From MED-G116 sp038147495 (lineage in GTDB: Bacteria > Pseudomonadota > Alphaproteobacteria > Puniceispirillales > Puniceispirillaceae), in the NCBI GenBank assembly GCA_038147495.1, contig JAYQTT010000002.1:62001-126000 (forward strand): a stretch of 64,000 nt of DNA, given 5' to 3'. Positions within the stretch are counted from its first letter, which is position 1, and each line of letters starts with the position of its first letter. A model generated the notes under the pieces. That model did not search any database, had not been told where the DNA came from, and saw only the letters and a list, made by a program, of their open reading frames with translations. This document shows positions 19,262 through 28,222 of this stretch, one piece after another. Made by a program: the position numbers and the translations under genes.

Positions 19262-20041
19262 ATGTCTGAATCTTCCAAACCCAACCCGACCGCCGCGATT
19301 ATCGTCATTGGCGATGAAATTTTGTCCGGACGCACCAAGGATAAGAATATTGGCTGGCTTGCCGAACAGCTAAACGGCATGGGGATCATGCTTGGCGAGG
19401 CGCGGGTTATTCCTGACATCCGGCAGGTGATTATCGATAACGTTCGTGAATTGTCAGATCGGTACGATCTTGTCTTTACCAGTGGGGGAATTGGGCCAAC
19501 CCATGACGATATCACGACTGAGGCCGTGGCTGCGGCCTTCGGCAAAGCTGTTATCCGTCATCCCGATGCCGAGGCGGTATTGCGCAAACATTATGCGAAT
19601 ACGGATCTTGAATTCAACGCGGCGCGTCAAAAGATGGCTGATATTCCCGAAGATGCCACACTAATTGACAACCCCTTGAGTGCAGCGCCCGGCTTCATCA
19701 TTGGCAATGTGCATGTGCTACCGGGGGTTCCTTCAATCCTTCAGGCGATGTTTGAGGGGTTGCAACCCCGCCTCCCGGGTGGAGTTGCAATGACCCGTAT
19801 CACTGTGCAATGCGCCACCGGCGAGGGCACGATTGCCACGATCCTTGGTGATGTGCAGGCCCGCCATGATGGTATCAGCGTTGGCAGCTATCCTTGGTTC
19901 AAGCCGGGGCAGTTTGGTACGGCGGTTGTGGTCAGCGGGCTTGATGAAGCGGTGGCGAACAAAGCTGCTGATGAGATTGTTAGTGCCGTAAATGAAATGG
20001 GAGCCGATGCCTTTATCGTGGCACCGGGCGATACCGCCTGA
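19262..20041 (+). CDS. Molybdopterin-binding / CinA N-terminal domain protein
   Basis: A 259-residue protein with only the MoaB/MogA-like (CinA N-terminal) domain: IVIGDEILSGRTKDKN, then TSGGIGPTHDDITTEAVA and the VLPGVPSILQAMF loop. Full-length CinA proteins add a C-terminal nicotinamide-nucleotide amidase, which is missing here. Stand-alone versions are common in alphaproteobacteria and their substrate is unknown. Convergent with the rhomboid gene. Confidence 0.85.
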   Translation: MSESSKPNPTAAIIVIGDEILSGRTKDKNIGWLAEQLNGMGIMLGEARVIPDIRQVIIDNVRELSDRYDLVFTSGGIGPTHDDITTEAVAAAFGKAVIRHPDAEAVLRKHYANTDLEFNAARQKMADIPEDATLIDNPLSAAPGFIIGNVHVLPGVPSILQAMFEGLQPRLPGGVAMTRITVQCATGEGTIATILGDVQARHDGISVGSYPWFKPGQFGTAVVVSGLDEAVANKAADEIVSAVNEMGADAFIVAPGDTA

Positions 20042-20097
20042 TGGTGCATTTGCGGTTGCTCAACCGGCTTTGTGATACGATGCGTAAATCCGGATAG

Positions 20098-21024
20098 TTA
20101 ACCCCATGGCCCGGGATCTGACTTTTGGGATTTTTTGCGTGAAAATCCCGGGACTGATCCCCGCGCCTTGCCGGTTTGTTGATTCGAACTGGAATCATCC
20201 TTTTCCTGACTGACTTTGCGTGAGCCAAGCTGGATGCGGCGGCTGTCGGGCCGGTATTTATGTCGTGCTTCCGCAGTCAAGGTTGAAAAATCCATCGGCT
20301 TTCCGTAGTCGCTCGCCTCTACAGGGTCATCACGCCCGAATAACGGTATGTCACGATGTTTGAAAAAGGGAACAAGGACCATGCCGGCGATAAACCCGCC
20401 GATATGAGCAAAATAGGCAACGCCCCCGCCATCACTTGTCAATGCCGTTGGAACCGCAACAAACTGGCCGCCGATCCATATGCCAAGCACAAGCCATGCG
20501 GGAAGATTGATGAAGCGGACAAAGATGATCAAAAGGAAAAAGGTTCTGATCACCGCCTTCGGGTGCAGAATGAGATAGGCGCCAAGGACACCTGCGATTG
20601 CACCGGATGCCCCAACCATGGGGATCTGTGAAGCCGGGTTAATCATCATTTGTGACAGCGCCGCCGCCGCACCGCACAGGCAATAGAAAAGCACAAATTT
20701 GACGCGGCCCATGGACTCTTCAACATTATCGCCAAAAATCCACAAATAGAGCATGTTGCCACCAAGATGCATCCAGCCGCCATGCATGAACATGGATGTG
20801 AAAATTGTTGCCCAGGCTGGCACAATTGCAAAATCCGCAGGCAGGGTTTTAATTCCCATGAAGTGGGATGGAATAAAACCATATAAAAACAATGCTTTAT
20901 TCACTTCTTGAGGCGGCAGTGATTGTTGCCACAGGAAGACAAGAATGCATGTGCCAATTATCAGCCAGGACAGAATTGGCGTGCGTGTCGTCGGGTTGTT
21001 GTCAAAAAGCGGGAAGAAGAACAT
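20098..21024 (-). CDS. Rhomboid family intramembrane serine protease
   Basis: A 308-residue polytopic inner-membrane protein with about six hydrophobic segments. The catalytic serine is Ser140 in VGASGAIAGVLGAY and the paired histidine is His207 in AYFAHIGGFIAG. The HGGWMHLGGNMLYLWIFG segment gives the usual rhomboid loop and the oxyanion side. The C-terminal 70 residues are polar, basic and likely cytosolic. The substrate is unknown. Confidence 0.93.
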   Translation of the reverse strand: MFFFPLFDNNPTTRTPILSWLIIGTCILVFLWQQSLPPQEVNKALFLYGFIPSHFMGIKTLPADFAIVPAWATIFTSMFMHGGWMHLGGNMLYLWIFGDNVEESMGRVKFVLFYCLCGAAAALSQMMINPASQIPMVGASGAIAGVLGAYLILHPKAVIRTFFLLIIFVRFINLPAWLVLGIWIGGQFVAVPTALTSDGGGVAYFAHIGGFIAGMVLVPFFKHRDIPLFGRDDPVEASDYGKPMDFSTLTAEARHKYRPDSRRIQLGSRKVSQEKDDSSSNQQTGKARGSVPGFSRKKSQKSDPGPWG

Positions 21025-21146
21025 CGCGAGTTTTTTCTTGTTTGAGCTGACTTACTGTAGCCATATTCACATGTAATAACCAAACCTATGTAGCGCGGTT
21101 TTGCCAACGGCCGGGTGAATTGATCAGAAAACAGGAGTTGTTTGAC

Positions 21147-22379
21147 ATGATTTTATCCGGTGTTTCTTCAGTATCATCGTCGATCCGGCTGGCCTCGGTG
21201 ACATTGGCTTCCTTTGTCGCTCTGAGCCTTGTTTGCATTTTTGCCGTGAACGTCATGCCGGCATCGGCGCAAATTTCTATCAATATCGATGATGACACGA
21301 GATTATCATTCCGCTCGGGTAATTTTGATGTCACGCGCTACAGCGGCCGTATGTTCGATGTGTCACTCTACGAGGATGACAGACTTATTCTGACTGCTGA
21401 TGAATTGGTCATGGAATCGTCAGGTGCGCTGAATGATCAGGATTTTTTCATCGACAATTTTTATCTGCGCAACGGAATTATCGTCGGTGAGCAGCTTCGA
21501 TTTGCCGAAGTGACAGTTGAAAATGTCAACATTGCCGAATTTATCCACGCGATTGAGAAGCGCGAGGAAACCGGCGGTCCATTGCTGGCTACAGGGGCAG
21601 GTTTGTCCAACGAGAGCCGACTGCAAATCAAAGGGATTGAAATTGTCGCGGATGGCATTCTCGCCAAGGTAAAGAATGTCGAGACACTCGGCTTATCGTT
21701 TGATCAATTGCCTGACGGGCAGCGTTTTTTCAAGGATTTCGGCTTTGTTGTCGATGGGTTCAGGATGACCCCGATAAAGATCAGTTCTGATACAGAAGAA
21801 TTGAAGCGCGTATTGGACGCCCGTGGCCTTGATGCATTGACGATTGATATGGCCATATCGCAAGCCGTCACACCAATCGTTGATGGGCTTGGTGTTGAGA
21901 ATATGATCAATCTGGAACTGCATGATCTGGCGTCTATGCAAATGCTGGCGAATGTTGACCTCACTTTTGCCGCGCTTGCGACATTGAACCAGATTGAACA
22001 CACCGATTTCAGCAGTCTGGAGCAGGCAACGCCAATACTTGAAGGGCTTCGCTTGCGCGCCTTTACCGGCACTTATTATGATCTTGGAATGCTTGACGCG
22101 CTTGTTGCCGTCACCGCTGAAGATGAGCAGATGCAAAGCGCCGATGTGCGCACCAGTATGCGTCTTGCGATTTCGCAAGGACTGCAAGCGTTTTTGCCAC
22201 GCAACGGGATGGATCTGGCCCGACCGATTGAGACCTTGATCCAGCAGGGCGGTGGGTTAGAGCTTGAAGTCAAACCAACACAGCCTGTTCCATTGGCAAG
22301 CTTTGTCGGCTTTATGTTTATGCCTGATTTGGCCATCGACCAGCTTGGTGTGGCACTCACCCATTTGCGCTCACAGTGA
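21147..22379 (+). CDS. Exported protein of unknown function
   Basis: A 410-residue protein with a signal peptide: hydrophobic residues about 13-37 (LASVTLASFVALSLVCIFAVNV) ending at ASA-QIS. The mature part is mixed alpha/beta, rich in Asp, Glu and Leu, with no Cys that I can see, and looks like a soluble periplasmic domain. I do not recognise a family. The ATG at 21147 has AGGAG nine bases upstream; a TTG 27 bases earlier is less likely. It lies between the divergent rhomboid gene and a mannose-1-phosphate guanylyltransferase gene; no shared role can be inferred with confidence. Confidence 0.75.
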   Translation: MILSGVSSVSSSIRLASVTLASFVALSLVCIFAVNVMPASAQISINIDDDTRLSFRSGNFDVTRYSGRMFDVSLYEDDRLILTADELVMESSGALNDQDFFIDNFYLRNGIIVGEQLRFAEVTVENVNIAEFIHAIEKREETGGPLLATGAGLSNESRLQIKGIEIVADGILAKVKNVETLGLSFDQLPDGQRFFKDFGFVVDGFRMTPIKISSDTEELKRVLDARGLDALTIDMAISQAVTPIVDGLGVENMINLELHDLASMQMLANVDLTFAALATLNQIEHTDFSSLEQATPILEGLRLRAFTGTYYDLGMLDALVAVTAEDEQMQSADVRTSMRLAISQGLQAFLPRNGMDLARPIETLIQQGGGLELEVKPTQPVPLASFVGFMFMPDLAIDQLGVALTHLRSQ

Positions 22380-22490
22380 TAACAAACAACCTGAAGATTG
22401 TTAGGCTAAAGCAATATAGATCTGCGCCATGTCCATGGTTGCGCCGAATGATGGTGTGTCTATATTGGTGTGTCTGATTATCCCTATGGA

Positions 22491-23957
22491 ATGACTTTGA
22501 CAATGCGGACAGATACTTCTGGTAAGAACGTGCCCGAAATTACCCCGGTGTTGCTGGCAGGGGGATCGGGTACGCGACTGTGGCCATTGTCGCGGCAATC
22601 CTATCCGAAGCAATTTTCATCATTGATTGGTGATCAGTCACTCTTTCAACAAAGTGCTCTTCGGCTATCAAGTTCATCGTCACTGGCATTTTCTCGGCAT
22701 GTTACGCTGACCAATGCTGATTTCCGGTTCATCGTTGGTGAACAGTTGCATGCGATCGGTGTCCAGCCTGGGCCAATCCTGATTGAGCCAGAGGGCAAAA
22801 ACACGGCCCCCGCAATCCTCGCCGCCAGCCTTTATGCAATGGATGAAAATCCAGATGCCATTCTGTTGGTCGCACCATCAGACCATGTGATACCGGACGT
22901 TTCTGCCTTTCATGCGGCCGTGCAAGCTGGCCTCGAGCACATTGCCAATTCAAGAATCGTTACCTTTGGCATCGTGCCTGACCGCCCGGAAACCGGTTAT
23001 GGCTATCTGGAACTTGCCACACCATCGGTCGGCAAGCCTGTCGATTTGAAAAGGTTTGTTGAGAAACCGGCACTCCCGGACGCCAAGAAAATGCTGGAGG
23101 CCGGAAACTTTCTCTGGAATGCCGGTATTTTCATGTTTCGCGCAAAGGACATGATCGCTGCTTTTGAGGCTCACGCGCCAAATCTCATTGAACCCGTGGG
23201 GAATGCGTTGCGTAAGGCAAAGTCTGATCTTGATTTTTTGCGGCTTGACCCTGACGCATGGTCCAAATGTGAAAATATCTCGATTGACTATGCCGTTATG
23301 GAGAAGGCTGAAAATCTGGTGGCGGTGCCATTTTCCGCTGGCTGGTCCGATCTTGGTGATTGGGACGCCGTCTGGAAACAGACCGGGCCCGATGAAAATG
23401 GTGTTGTCACTTCAGAAGGCGCCACTGCAATTGACTGCCAGAACAGTCTTTTGAGGTCAGAGAGCGAGTCACTGGAAATCGTTGGAATTGGTCTTGATAA
23501 CATGATCGCCGTAGCGATGGCAGATGCGGTGCTTGTTGCCCCACGCGACCGTGCCCAGGATGTCAAACAAGCGGTTTCCGCTCTTGCCAAAAAAGATGCC
23601 AGTCAGGCCAAACAATTTCCAAAAGATCATCGCCCATGGGGATGGTTCGAAACATTGATTGATCACGCCAATTTCAAGGTCAAGCGCATTCAGGTGAATC
23701 CTGGTGCCGCACTCAGTCTTCAAAGTCACAAATACCGATCTGAGCATTGGGTTGTTGTAGAGGGGACAGCTCTTGTCACAATTGGCGATACCGAAACCCT
23801 GTTAAGCCGAGACCAATCCGTCTATATCCCACAGGGCGCAATTCATCGCATGGCAAATCCGGGTGAGGGGCCAATGATCCTGATTGAGGTTCAGACAGGA
23901 ACCTATTTTGGCGAGGATGATATCATCCGCTATGATGATATTTACGCTAGGGGATAG
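22491..23957 (+). CDS. manC: Mannose-1-phosphate guanylyltransferase / mannose-6-phosphate isomerase
   Basis: Makes GDP-mannose for surface polysaccharide. The 488-residue bifunctional type has an N-terminal nucleotidyltransferase (LLAGGSGTRLWPLSRQSYPKQF, then FVEKPALPDAKKM) and a C-terminal type II phosphomannose isomerase cupin with RPWGWFETL and the LQSHKYRSEHWVVVEGTA metal-ligand block (His, His). The start is not sharply defined: in-frame GTG 22470, ATG 22491 and ATG 22503 are all possible and none has a strong ribosome site. No other polysaccharide genes are nearby. Confidence 0.93.
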   Translation: MTLTMRTDTSGKNVPEITPVLLAGGSGTRLWPLSRQSYPKQFSSLIGDQSLFQQSALRLSSSSSLAFSRHVTLTNADFRFIVGEQLHAIGVQPGPILIEPEGKNTAPAILAASLYAMDENPDAILLVAPSDHVIPDVSAFHAAVQAGLEHIANSRIVTFGIVPDRPETGYGYLELATPSVGKPVDLKRFVEKPALPDAKKMLEAGNFLWNAGIFMFRAKDMIAAFEAHAPNLIEPVGNALRKAKSDLDFLRLDPDAWSKCENISIDYAVMEKAENLVAVPFSAGWSDLGDWDAVWKQTGPDENGVVTSEGATAIDCQNSLLRSESESLEIVGIGLDNMIAVAMADAVLVAPRDRAQDVKQAVSALAKKDASQAKQFPKDHRPWGWFETLIDHANFKVKRIQVNPGAALSLQSHKYRSEHWVVVEGTALVTIGDTETLLSRDQSVYIPQGAIHRMANPGEGPMILIEVQTGTYFGEDDIIRYDDIYARG

Positions 23958-24020
23958 CTTGGCCCGGGCGGTTGAAGCCAGACATGATCCTATCTCTCTT
24001 AAAGGCGCGTCCGCAGAGGC

Positions 24021-24571
24021 CTATTCAACGGTGACGGTCTGCTTGTGTTCCAGCAGTTTGCCATTGTAGGCAAGTGCGCTGTGATCATTCGCGTTGAGCG
24101 AGACCGAGATCACATTCTCGCCAGTTGGCAATTTGCCGATATGGAACCAATCCCCATAAATCCGGCCCAACTTCTCGCCATTAACATAGATGTGGGCATG
24201 ACCATGACCTTCGACATTGGCAAGCCCTGCTGATGCCGCGTCAAAGGTAAAATTGCTGGTTTGAAGATGAAGATTCCAGCCCCCAACAGGATCTTTCTGG
24301 ATTGATGAGGTAATTGTTGGAATCAACGCCCAACCGTCTACCGCCATCATCTCATGAGAATGTGCGCCGGTTTCCATCTCGGCCATGTCGGCTTTCATGT
24401 TCATTTTTGCGCTGTCATTGCCAGCTGGCATTTGCCAGAAATCACTGGCGATCCAGAACGTCATCGCGCCAATTACTGCTCCGGTGACAAAGGTGACAAT
24501 AAGATTCGCCCCACGTCCCGCATGTGAGGAGGGTGCTCTGTGCCGGAATTGGTTTCTGATTTTTCGGTCAT
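24021..24571 (-). pseudogene. Membrane-anchored protein of unknown function, apparent frameshift
   Basis: The downstream part is open from 24464 to 24021 and encodes a Met/His-rich linker (MNMKADMAEMETGAHSHEMM) followed by a beta-rich domain (LHLQTSNFTF, GHGHAHIYVNGEKLGRIY, VISVSLNANDH). A natural start lies in another frame: ATG 24571 with AGGAC seven bases before it, giving MTEKSETNSGTEHPPHMRDVG. Adding one base to the four-C run at 24509-24512 joins this to a membrane segment (ANLIVTFVTGAVIGAMTFWIA) that leads straight into the downstream part. So either the sequence lost one base or the gene is broken. Function unknown; the Met/His linker hints at metal handling. Confidence 0.65.
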
Positions 24572-24600
24572 TGTTGAAGTCCTATTTTTGGCAGTGGCAC

Positions 24601-25197
24601 CTAATCGAGTTTCACACCGGCGTTGCGCATATTCTCCAACGCTGCATCCAAAGACCCATCAAAATCAATGCCGCGGCAGCTGGATAATTTGACAGTCACG
24701 TCAAATCCCTGAGCAACACCATCCAGCGCCGACCATGCCACGCAAAAGTCAGTTGCCAGCCCTGCCATTGTCAGATTGGTGCAGCCGCGATCACGCAAGA
24801 AGCCACTGAGGCCGGTTGGTGTGACCTTGTCATTCTCGAAAAAGGCCGAATAGGAATCAACATCGGGATTCATTCCTTTCCGGATGATGGCCGCCGCACT
24901 GGACGTATCGAGTGCCGCATGAAAGGCGGCGCCGTCACTGCCCTGAATACAATGATCAGGCCATAGCACCTGTGGTCCATACGGCATTTCAATCAATTCC
25001 AGTGGGGCCTTGCCATCATGTGACGAGGCAAAGCTGCTGTGACCTTTTGGATGCCAGTCCTGTGTCAAAACGACCAGATCATGGTCCGCCATCATCGCAT
25101 TGATCGAGGGCATGATTTCATCGCCGCCGCCCACCGCCAGCGCACCACCGGGGCAGAAATCATTCTGTGGATCAATCACAACAAGACAATTCATCAT
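24601..25197 (-). CDS. pncA: Nicotinamidase / pyrazinamidase
   Basis: Hydrolyses nicotinamide to nicotinate and ammonia. The 198-residue isochorismatase-fold protein has the catalytic triad Asp9 (VVIDPQNDF), Lys107 (IIRKGMNPD) and Cys152 (LATDFCVAWS), and metal ligands in TQDWHPKGHSSF. Length is that of the family. It follows the five-gene hydroxylase/reductase operon by 68 bases on the same strand. It may therefore read out from that operon and feed nicotinate either to NAD salvage (the gene at 1.9 kb) or to the catabolic set. The link is inference. Confidence 0.94.
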   Translation of the reverse strand: MMNCLVVIDPQNDFCPGGALAVGGGDEIMPSINAMMADHDLVVLTQDWHPKGHSSFASSHDGKAPLELIEMPYGPQVLWPDHCIQGSDGAAFHAALDTSSAAAIIRKGMNPDVDSYSAFFENDKVTPTGLSGFLRDRGCTNLTMAGLATDFCVAWSALDGVAQGFDVTVKLSSCRGIDFDGSLDAALENMRNAGVKLD

Positions 25198-25265
25198 AGC
25201 CTCCCCTGCTGTTGCCCTGATTTACCTCGCTCATGCTAGGAGGTTTTTGGGCGTAAGTAAAAGCC

Positions 25266-25847
25266 TCAACGCAGTCCGTCTTCGCCTTTGACCTCATCAG
25301 CCTGAAGCCCACCCATGCGATGATGGACACGTGGTCCACGCGACATTGCCAGCGCAAACATCAGCTCGCCACTGCGCGGCGCATCGGGGATGCGCACTTC
25401 CATGGCGTCAAAATGGCTTCGTACATAGGCTGCATTAATATGGCCAAGGGGAATGTCGATCGGTGTTCCCGGCCCGCCAACCTTCATCGCGGAAGGTACG
25501 ATCGCCTTTGCTTCGCCAAGCCGTTCACGCATTGCGTAACCACCGGGCACATGCCAGAGCGCCGTATGTTCAAGTTCGCCGCCTTCACCGGCAAGCGCTG
25601 CCTTGCCATAGCCGTCTATTCCGTCAATGCCGCCCAGAGCATCGATCAGCGCATCCGTCATCTGCAAGCCAAGCGGTTTCAGATCGTCCATTGCAGATTG
25701 CAAATCATCTTGCCAGACGTTGGCAAAGGGATTGGCAACAACCGCCACGATCGCGGCCCGGCGCCGTGGTTCTGGCGGCAGTGGACCATTTTCATGATGA
25801 ATGGTCTCGATAAATGTCATCATCTTCCGCAATTTGAATTCAGGCAT
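25266..25847 (-). CDS. AA_synth / DUF1185 family protein
   Basis: A 193-residue protein of the family named 'amino acid synthesis' (DUF1185), whose biochemical role is not established. It shows RRAAIVAVVANPFANVW, a GKAALAGEGGELEHTALWHVPGGYAMRE block, IVPSAMKVGGPGTPIDIPLGH and a C-terminal MSRGPRVHHRMGGL. No transmembrane or signal segment. Its ATG overlaps the stop of the UPF0280 gene (ATGCCTGA), so it is the last tightly coupled member of the hydroxylase/reductase operon. From context a late step, such as ring opening or processing of the reduced ring, is possible; nothing in the sequence proves it. Confidence 0.82.
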   Translation of the reverse strand: MPEFKLRKMMTFIETIHHENGPLPPEPRRRAAIVAVVANPFANVWQDDLQSAMDDLKPLGLQMTDALIDALGGIDGIDGYGKAALAGEGGELEHTALWHVPGGYAMRERLGEAKAIVPSAMKVGGPGTPIDIPLGHINAAYVRSHFDAMEVRIPDAPRSGELMFALAMSRGPRVHHRMGGLQADEVKGEDGLR

Positions 25848-26763
25848 GATATTCCTCTATTTCATCACTCTCGAATTGGGGTAACAGGCGCGTTGTGCCA
25901 ATGGTATCAGCCGTCATGCCGACAACGTCATTGTGACCCTGCAAGGATATGACCGCACCGGCAATCTGGTCTTTGTTCAGCATCTGCTGTGCAACCGCCG
26001 CGCCGCTTCTTATGGCCGAGTCGACAGAAACTTTGTCCAGAAGCGGTACGCCGGTGGTAACCAGCCGGTCACCGAGATCACTGTCAGGATTAAGGCTGTT
26101 TGCGGGCATCCGGATGATTTCGGTCTCATCAGCCGGATTAACCGCGTTCGCAATCAATGTCGCGGCGATATCGGCTGTAGCGGTATTTCGTGCCAGAACG
26201 GTAACGCTGTCGGCAACGCCGAGGGAATGGCTTCTGCCCTGCCAGCCAGATGTTGCGATCCCACGCCACATTGTTGGCCCGGTGATCATCAACTGCCCAC
26301 CGGCGATACCTGCGATCCGGGCGGTGGTCATTGCCCCGGGCGCGGTCCAGAATGCGATATCGCCACCATTATTAACGCTTATTTTAGTCGCAGTATGTGC
26401 CGCGTCATTCTCCAAAATCGCAGACAATATGTGGTCGGCAACGGCACCGGCAACTGCGATCATCGGCGTAACAAACTGCCCATTGGCCATGTCGCAGGCT
26501 GCCTGCATGCGTCTTGCAACGGGCCCCTTAAAATCATTGTCTTTACGGTGGGGCGCACGAAGCTGATGCAGTTCTTCCACCAGCTCATCAAGAACCGGCA
26601 TACCGGTCTGCACAGCAATCTCGAAAATCTCATTTCTGCAATGGCCGTCTGCATCAATGATCATGTCGATAGGCCCATGCTGAAGATGCAGCCTTTCACC
26701 GGCGCCAATCAGATGGGCCTGCATTCCATAAGCTTCGTATTTCCGGCTAGCCCTCATCATCAT
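25840..26763 (-). CDS. UPF0280 family protein (ApbE superfamily)
   Basis: A 307-residue cytosolic protein of the UPF0280 family, grouped in the ApbE superfamily of flavin transferases and related proteins. Visible blocks: HLQHGPIDMIIDADG, a TPMIAVAGAVADHILSAIL segment, SVNNGGDIAFW and SDSVTVLARN-like strands (VADSVTVLARNTATADIAATL). The ATGATGATG at 26763-26755 overlaps the end of the upstream reductase gene; a TTG at 26796 is a less likely start. Direct coupling to an iron-sulfur reductase raises the idea that it attaches a flavin to that partner. Activity is not known. Confidence 0.82.
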   Translation of the reverse strand: MMMRASRKYEAYGMQAHLIGAGERLHLQHGPIDMIIDADGHCRNEIFEIAVQTGMPVLDELVEELHQLRAPHRKDNDFKGPVARRMQAACDMANGQFVTPMIAVAGAVADHILSAILENDAAHTATKISVNNGGDIAFWTAPGAMTTARIAGIAGGQLMITGPTMWRGIATSGWQGRSHSLGVADSVTVLARNTATADIAATLIANAVNPADETEIIRMPANSLNPDSDLGDRLVTTGVPLLDKVSVDSAIRSGAAVAQQMLNKDQIAGAVISLQGHNDVVGMTADTIGTTRLLPQFESDEIEEYHA

Positions 26764-28222
26764 CTCTGGTGAGAAGTGAATTTGTCCCGGGCGCAATCAA
26801 TTGCGCATTGGCGCCATATTCACTTCCGTCCTGCACAGCGTCTGCGATGCTGCGAATGGCGCTTTCATGTCCGCCCAGTTCAAGATAGTCCTCGCGGCGA
26901 ACAGTGAATTCCAGCGGCGCCACAAGCGCAGGTGTCGGCACATAGCCAAAGGCATTTTCCGGCAAATTCAACACGTCAAGCATGATCGTAATGCCGCCGC
27001 CGGGCCAGACATACGCGGGAACACCGCCGCAGGAAACGGCGGTGTGTTTCTGTTGTACCGATCGGGTCAATTTCACCGGGTTTTTGGTCGCACCGGCCCG
27101 CAATGATCCACCAGCCCCGCCCATGAACAGAACCGTACACAAGGCTGGCTCACAATTTTCCGTGATCAAATCAACGGTTGGTCGCAATGTTTCGGGGAGT
27201 GGCTGTGGCTGTGGCTTGAGGTCATCATCAAGAACGAAATAGGCATATTGATCACCAGTGGTTGAGACCATCAGCAAAGTAAGACCTGGCCGCGCCCCTT
27301 TTTTGGCGTTCCATTCGCCCAAAATTGTCAGCGGGTCCTGAATGTCCGTACCACCCCAGCCAAGACCCGGCTCGGCCACCTGAAAATAGCGGCCGGGTGT
27401 GGAACGCCTGCCATTGATCTTGATGCCGGTTTCTGGCCAATCAATGACCTTTCCAGCCTGATGTTCAGAGACCACGCCGGTGATGTGGTCATCGACCACT
27501 ACGACCTCATCGACAAGCCCTTTCCATTGTGATGCAAACATGCCGATTGTTGCCGAACCGCATCCAACGCGCATGCGCTCTTCGGCGACACCATTAACTA
27601 TTGGCGGCTTTCCTGCTTGTACGACAATAGTGGCACCATCATCGATTGTGAGTTCCACGGCCTCTTTGTTGCAAAGACGCATCAACGTATCACAGGTCGT
27701 TCGGCCTTCCTGTTTTGAGCCTCCGGTCAGATGGTCAACACCGCCAAGTGACAGCATCTGCGAGCCATATTCCGAGGTCATCATCAGGCCAACTGCCTCG
27801 CCATTACATCTGACAATCGCGCCTTCTTTGCCAAGATGTCGGTCGGTATCGATTTTTACCTTCACTCCGCAATAGGAAAAAATGGCTTCGGTCACGACGG
27901 TGACGAAATCAACGCCTTCGATGTCACGGCTGATAATGAAGGGGGCGGGCTTGTAATCGGGATAGGTCGTGCCGGCACCGACTGCGGTAACAAACATCTG
28001 GTCACTTTGGTCGAGGCTGCCGTCCCAATCCGCACCAAGAAAGGGTTTTACCTTGTCTCCAGCGGCAAGACGGCGATCAAGGATCGTCAATGGATCAAGG
28101 CGGATGATCTTGCCATCCTCATTGGCATAGCGGTCACACGCTCCGCTTTTGCCATCGGCGATGTAACACATAACCGGACAAGCATCGCATCTGATCTTTT
28201 CTTCTTTTTGTCTTTCGGTCAT
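26747..28222 (-). CDS. 6-hydroxynicotinate reductase-like iron-sulfur protein
   Basis: A 491-residue cytosolic protein annotated in relatives as 6-hydroxynicotinate reductase, which reduces the ring to 1,4,5,6-tetrahydro-6-oxonicotinate with reduced ferredoxin. Cys12, Cys15, Cys19 and Cys29 (CDACPVMC...ACDRY) form a likely iron-sulfur site. Gly-rich blocks include VGCGSATIGMF and FMGGAGGSLRAGATKNP; the AGAT at residues 376-379 recalls flavinylation motifs. Further Cys lie at 118, 139, 177, 184, 221, 357, 362 and 398. Its ATG overlaps the hydroxylase gene stop (ATGA) and its 3' end overlaps the UPF0280 gene. The true substrate may be a related N-heterocycle; the family is recognised, the specificity is not proven. 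Confidence 0.78.
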   Translation of the reverse strand: MTERQKEEKIRCDACPVMCYIADGKSGACDRYANEDGKIIRLDPLTILDRRLAAGDKVKPFLGADWDGSLDQSDQMFVTAVGAGTTYPDYKPAPFIISRDIEGVDFVTVVTEAIFSYCGVKVKIDTDRHLGKEGAIVRCNGEAVGLMMTSEYGSQMLSLGGVDHLTGGSKQEGRTTCDTLMRLCNKEAVELTIDDGATIVVQAGKPPIVNGVAEERMRVGCGSATIGMFASQWKGLVDEVVVVDDHITGVVSEHQAGKVIDWPETGIKINGRRSTPGRYFQVAEPGLGWGGTDIQDPLTILGEWNAKKGARPGLTLLMVSTTGDQYAYFVLDDDLKPQPQPLPETLRPTVDLITENCEPALCTVLFMGGAGGSLRAGATKNPVKLTRSVQQKHTAVSCGGVPAYVWPGGGITIMLDVLNLPENAFGYVPTPALVAPLEFTVRREDYLELGGHESAIRSIADAVQDGSEYGANAQLIAPGTNSLLTRDDDEG

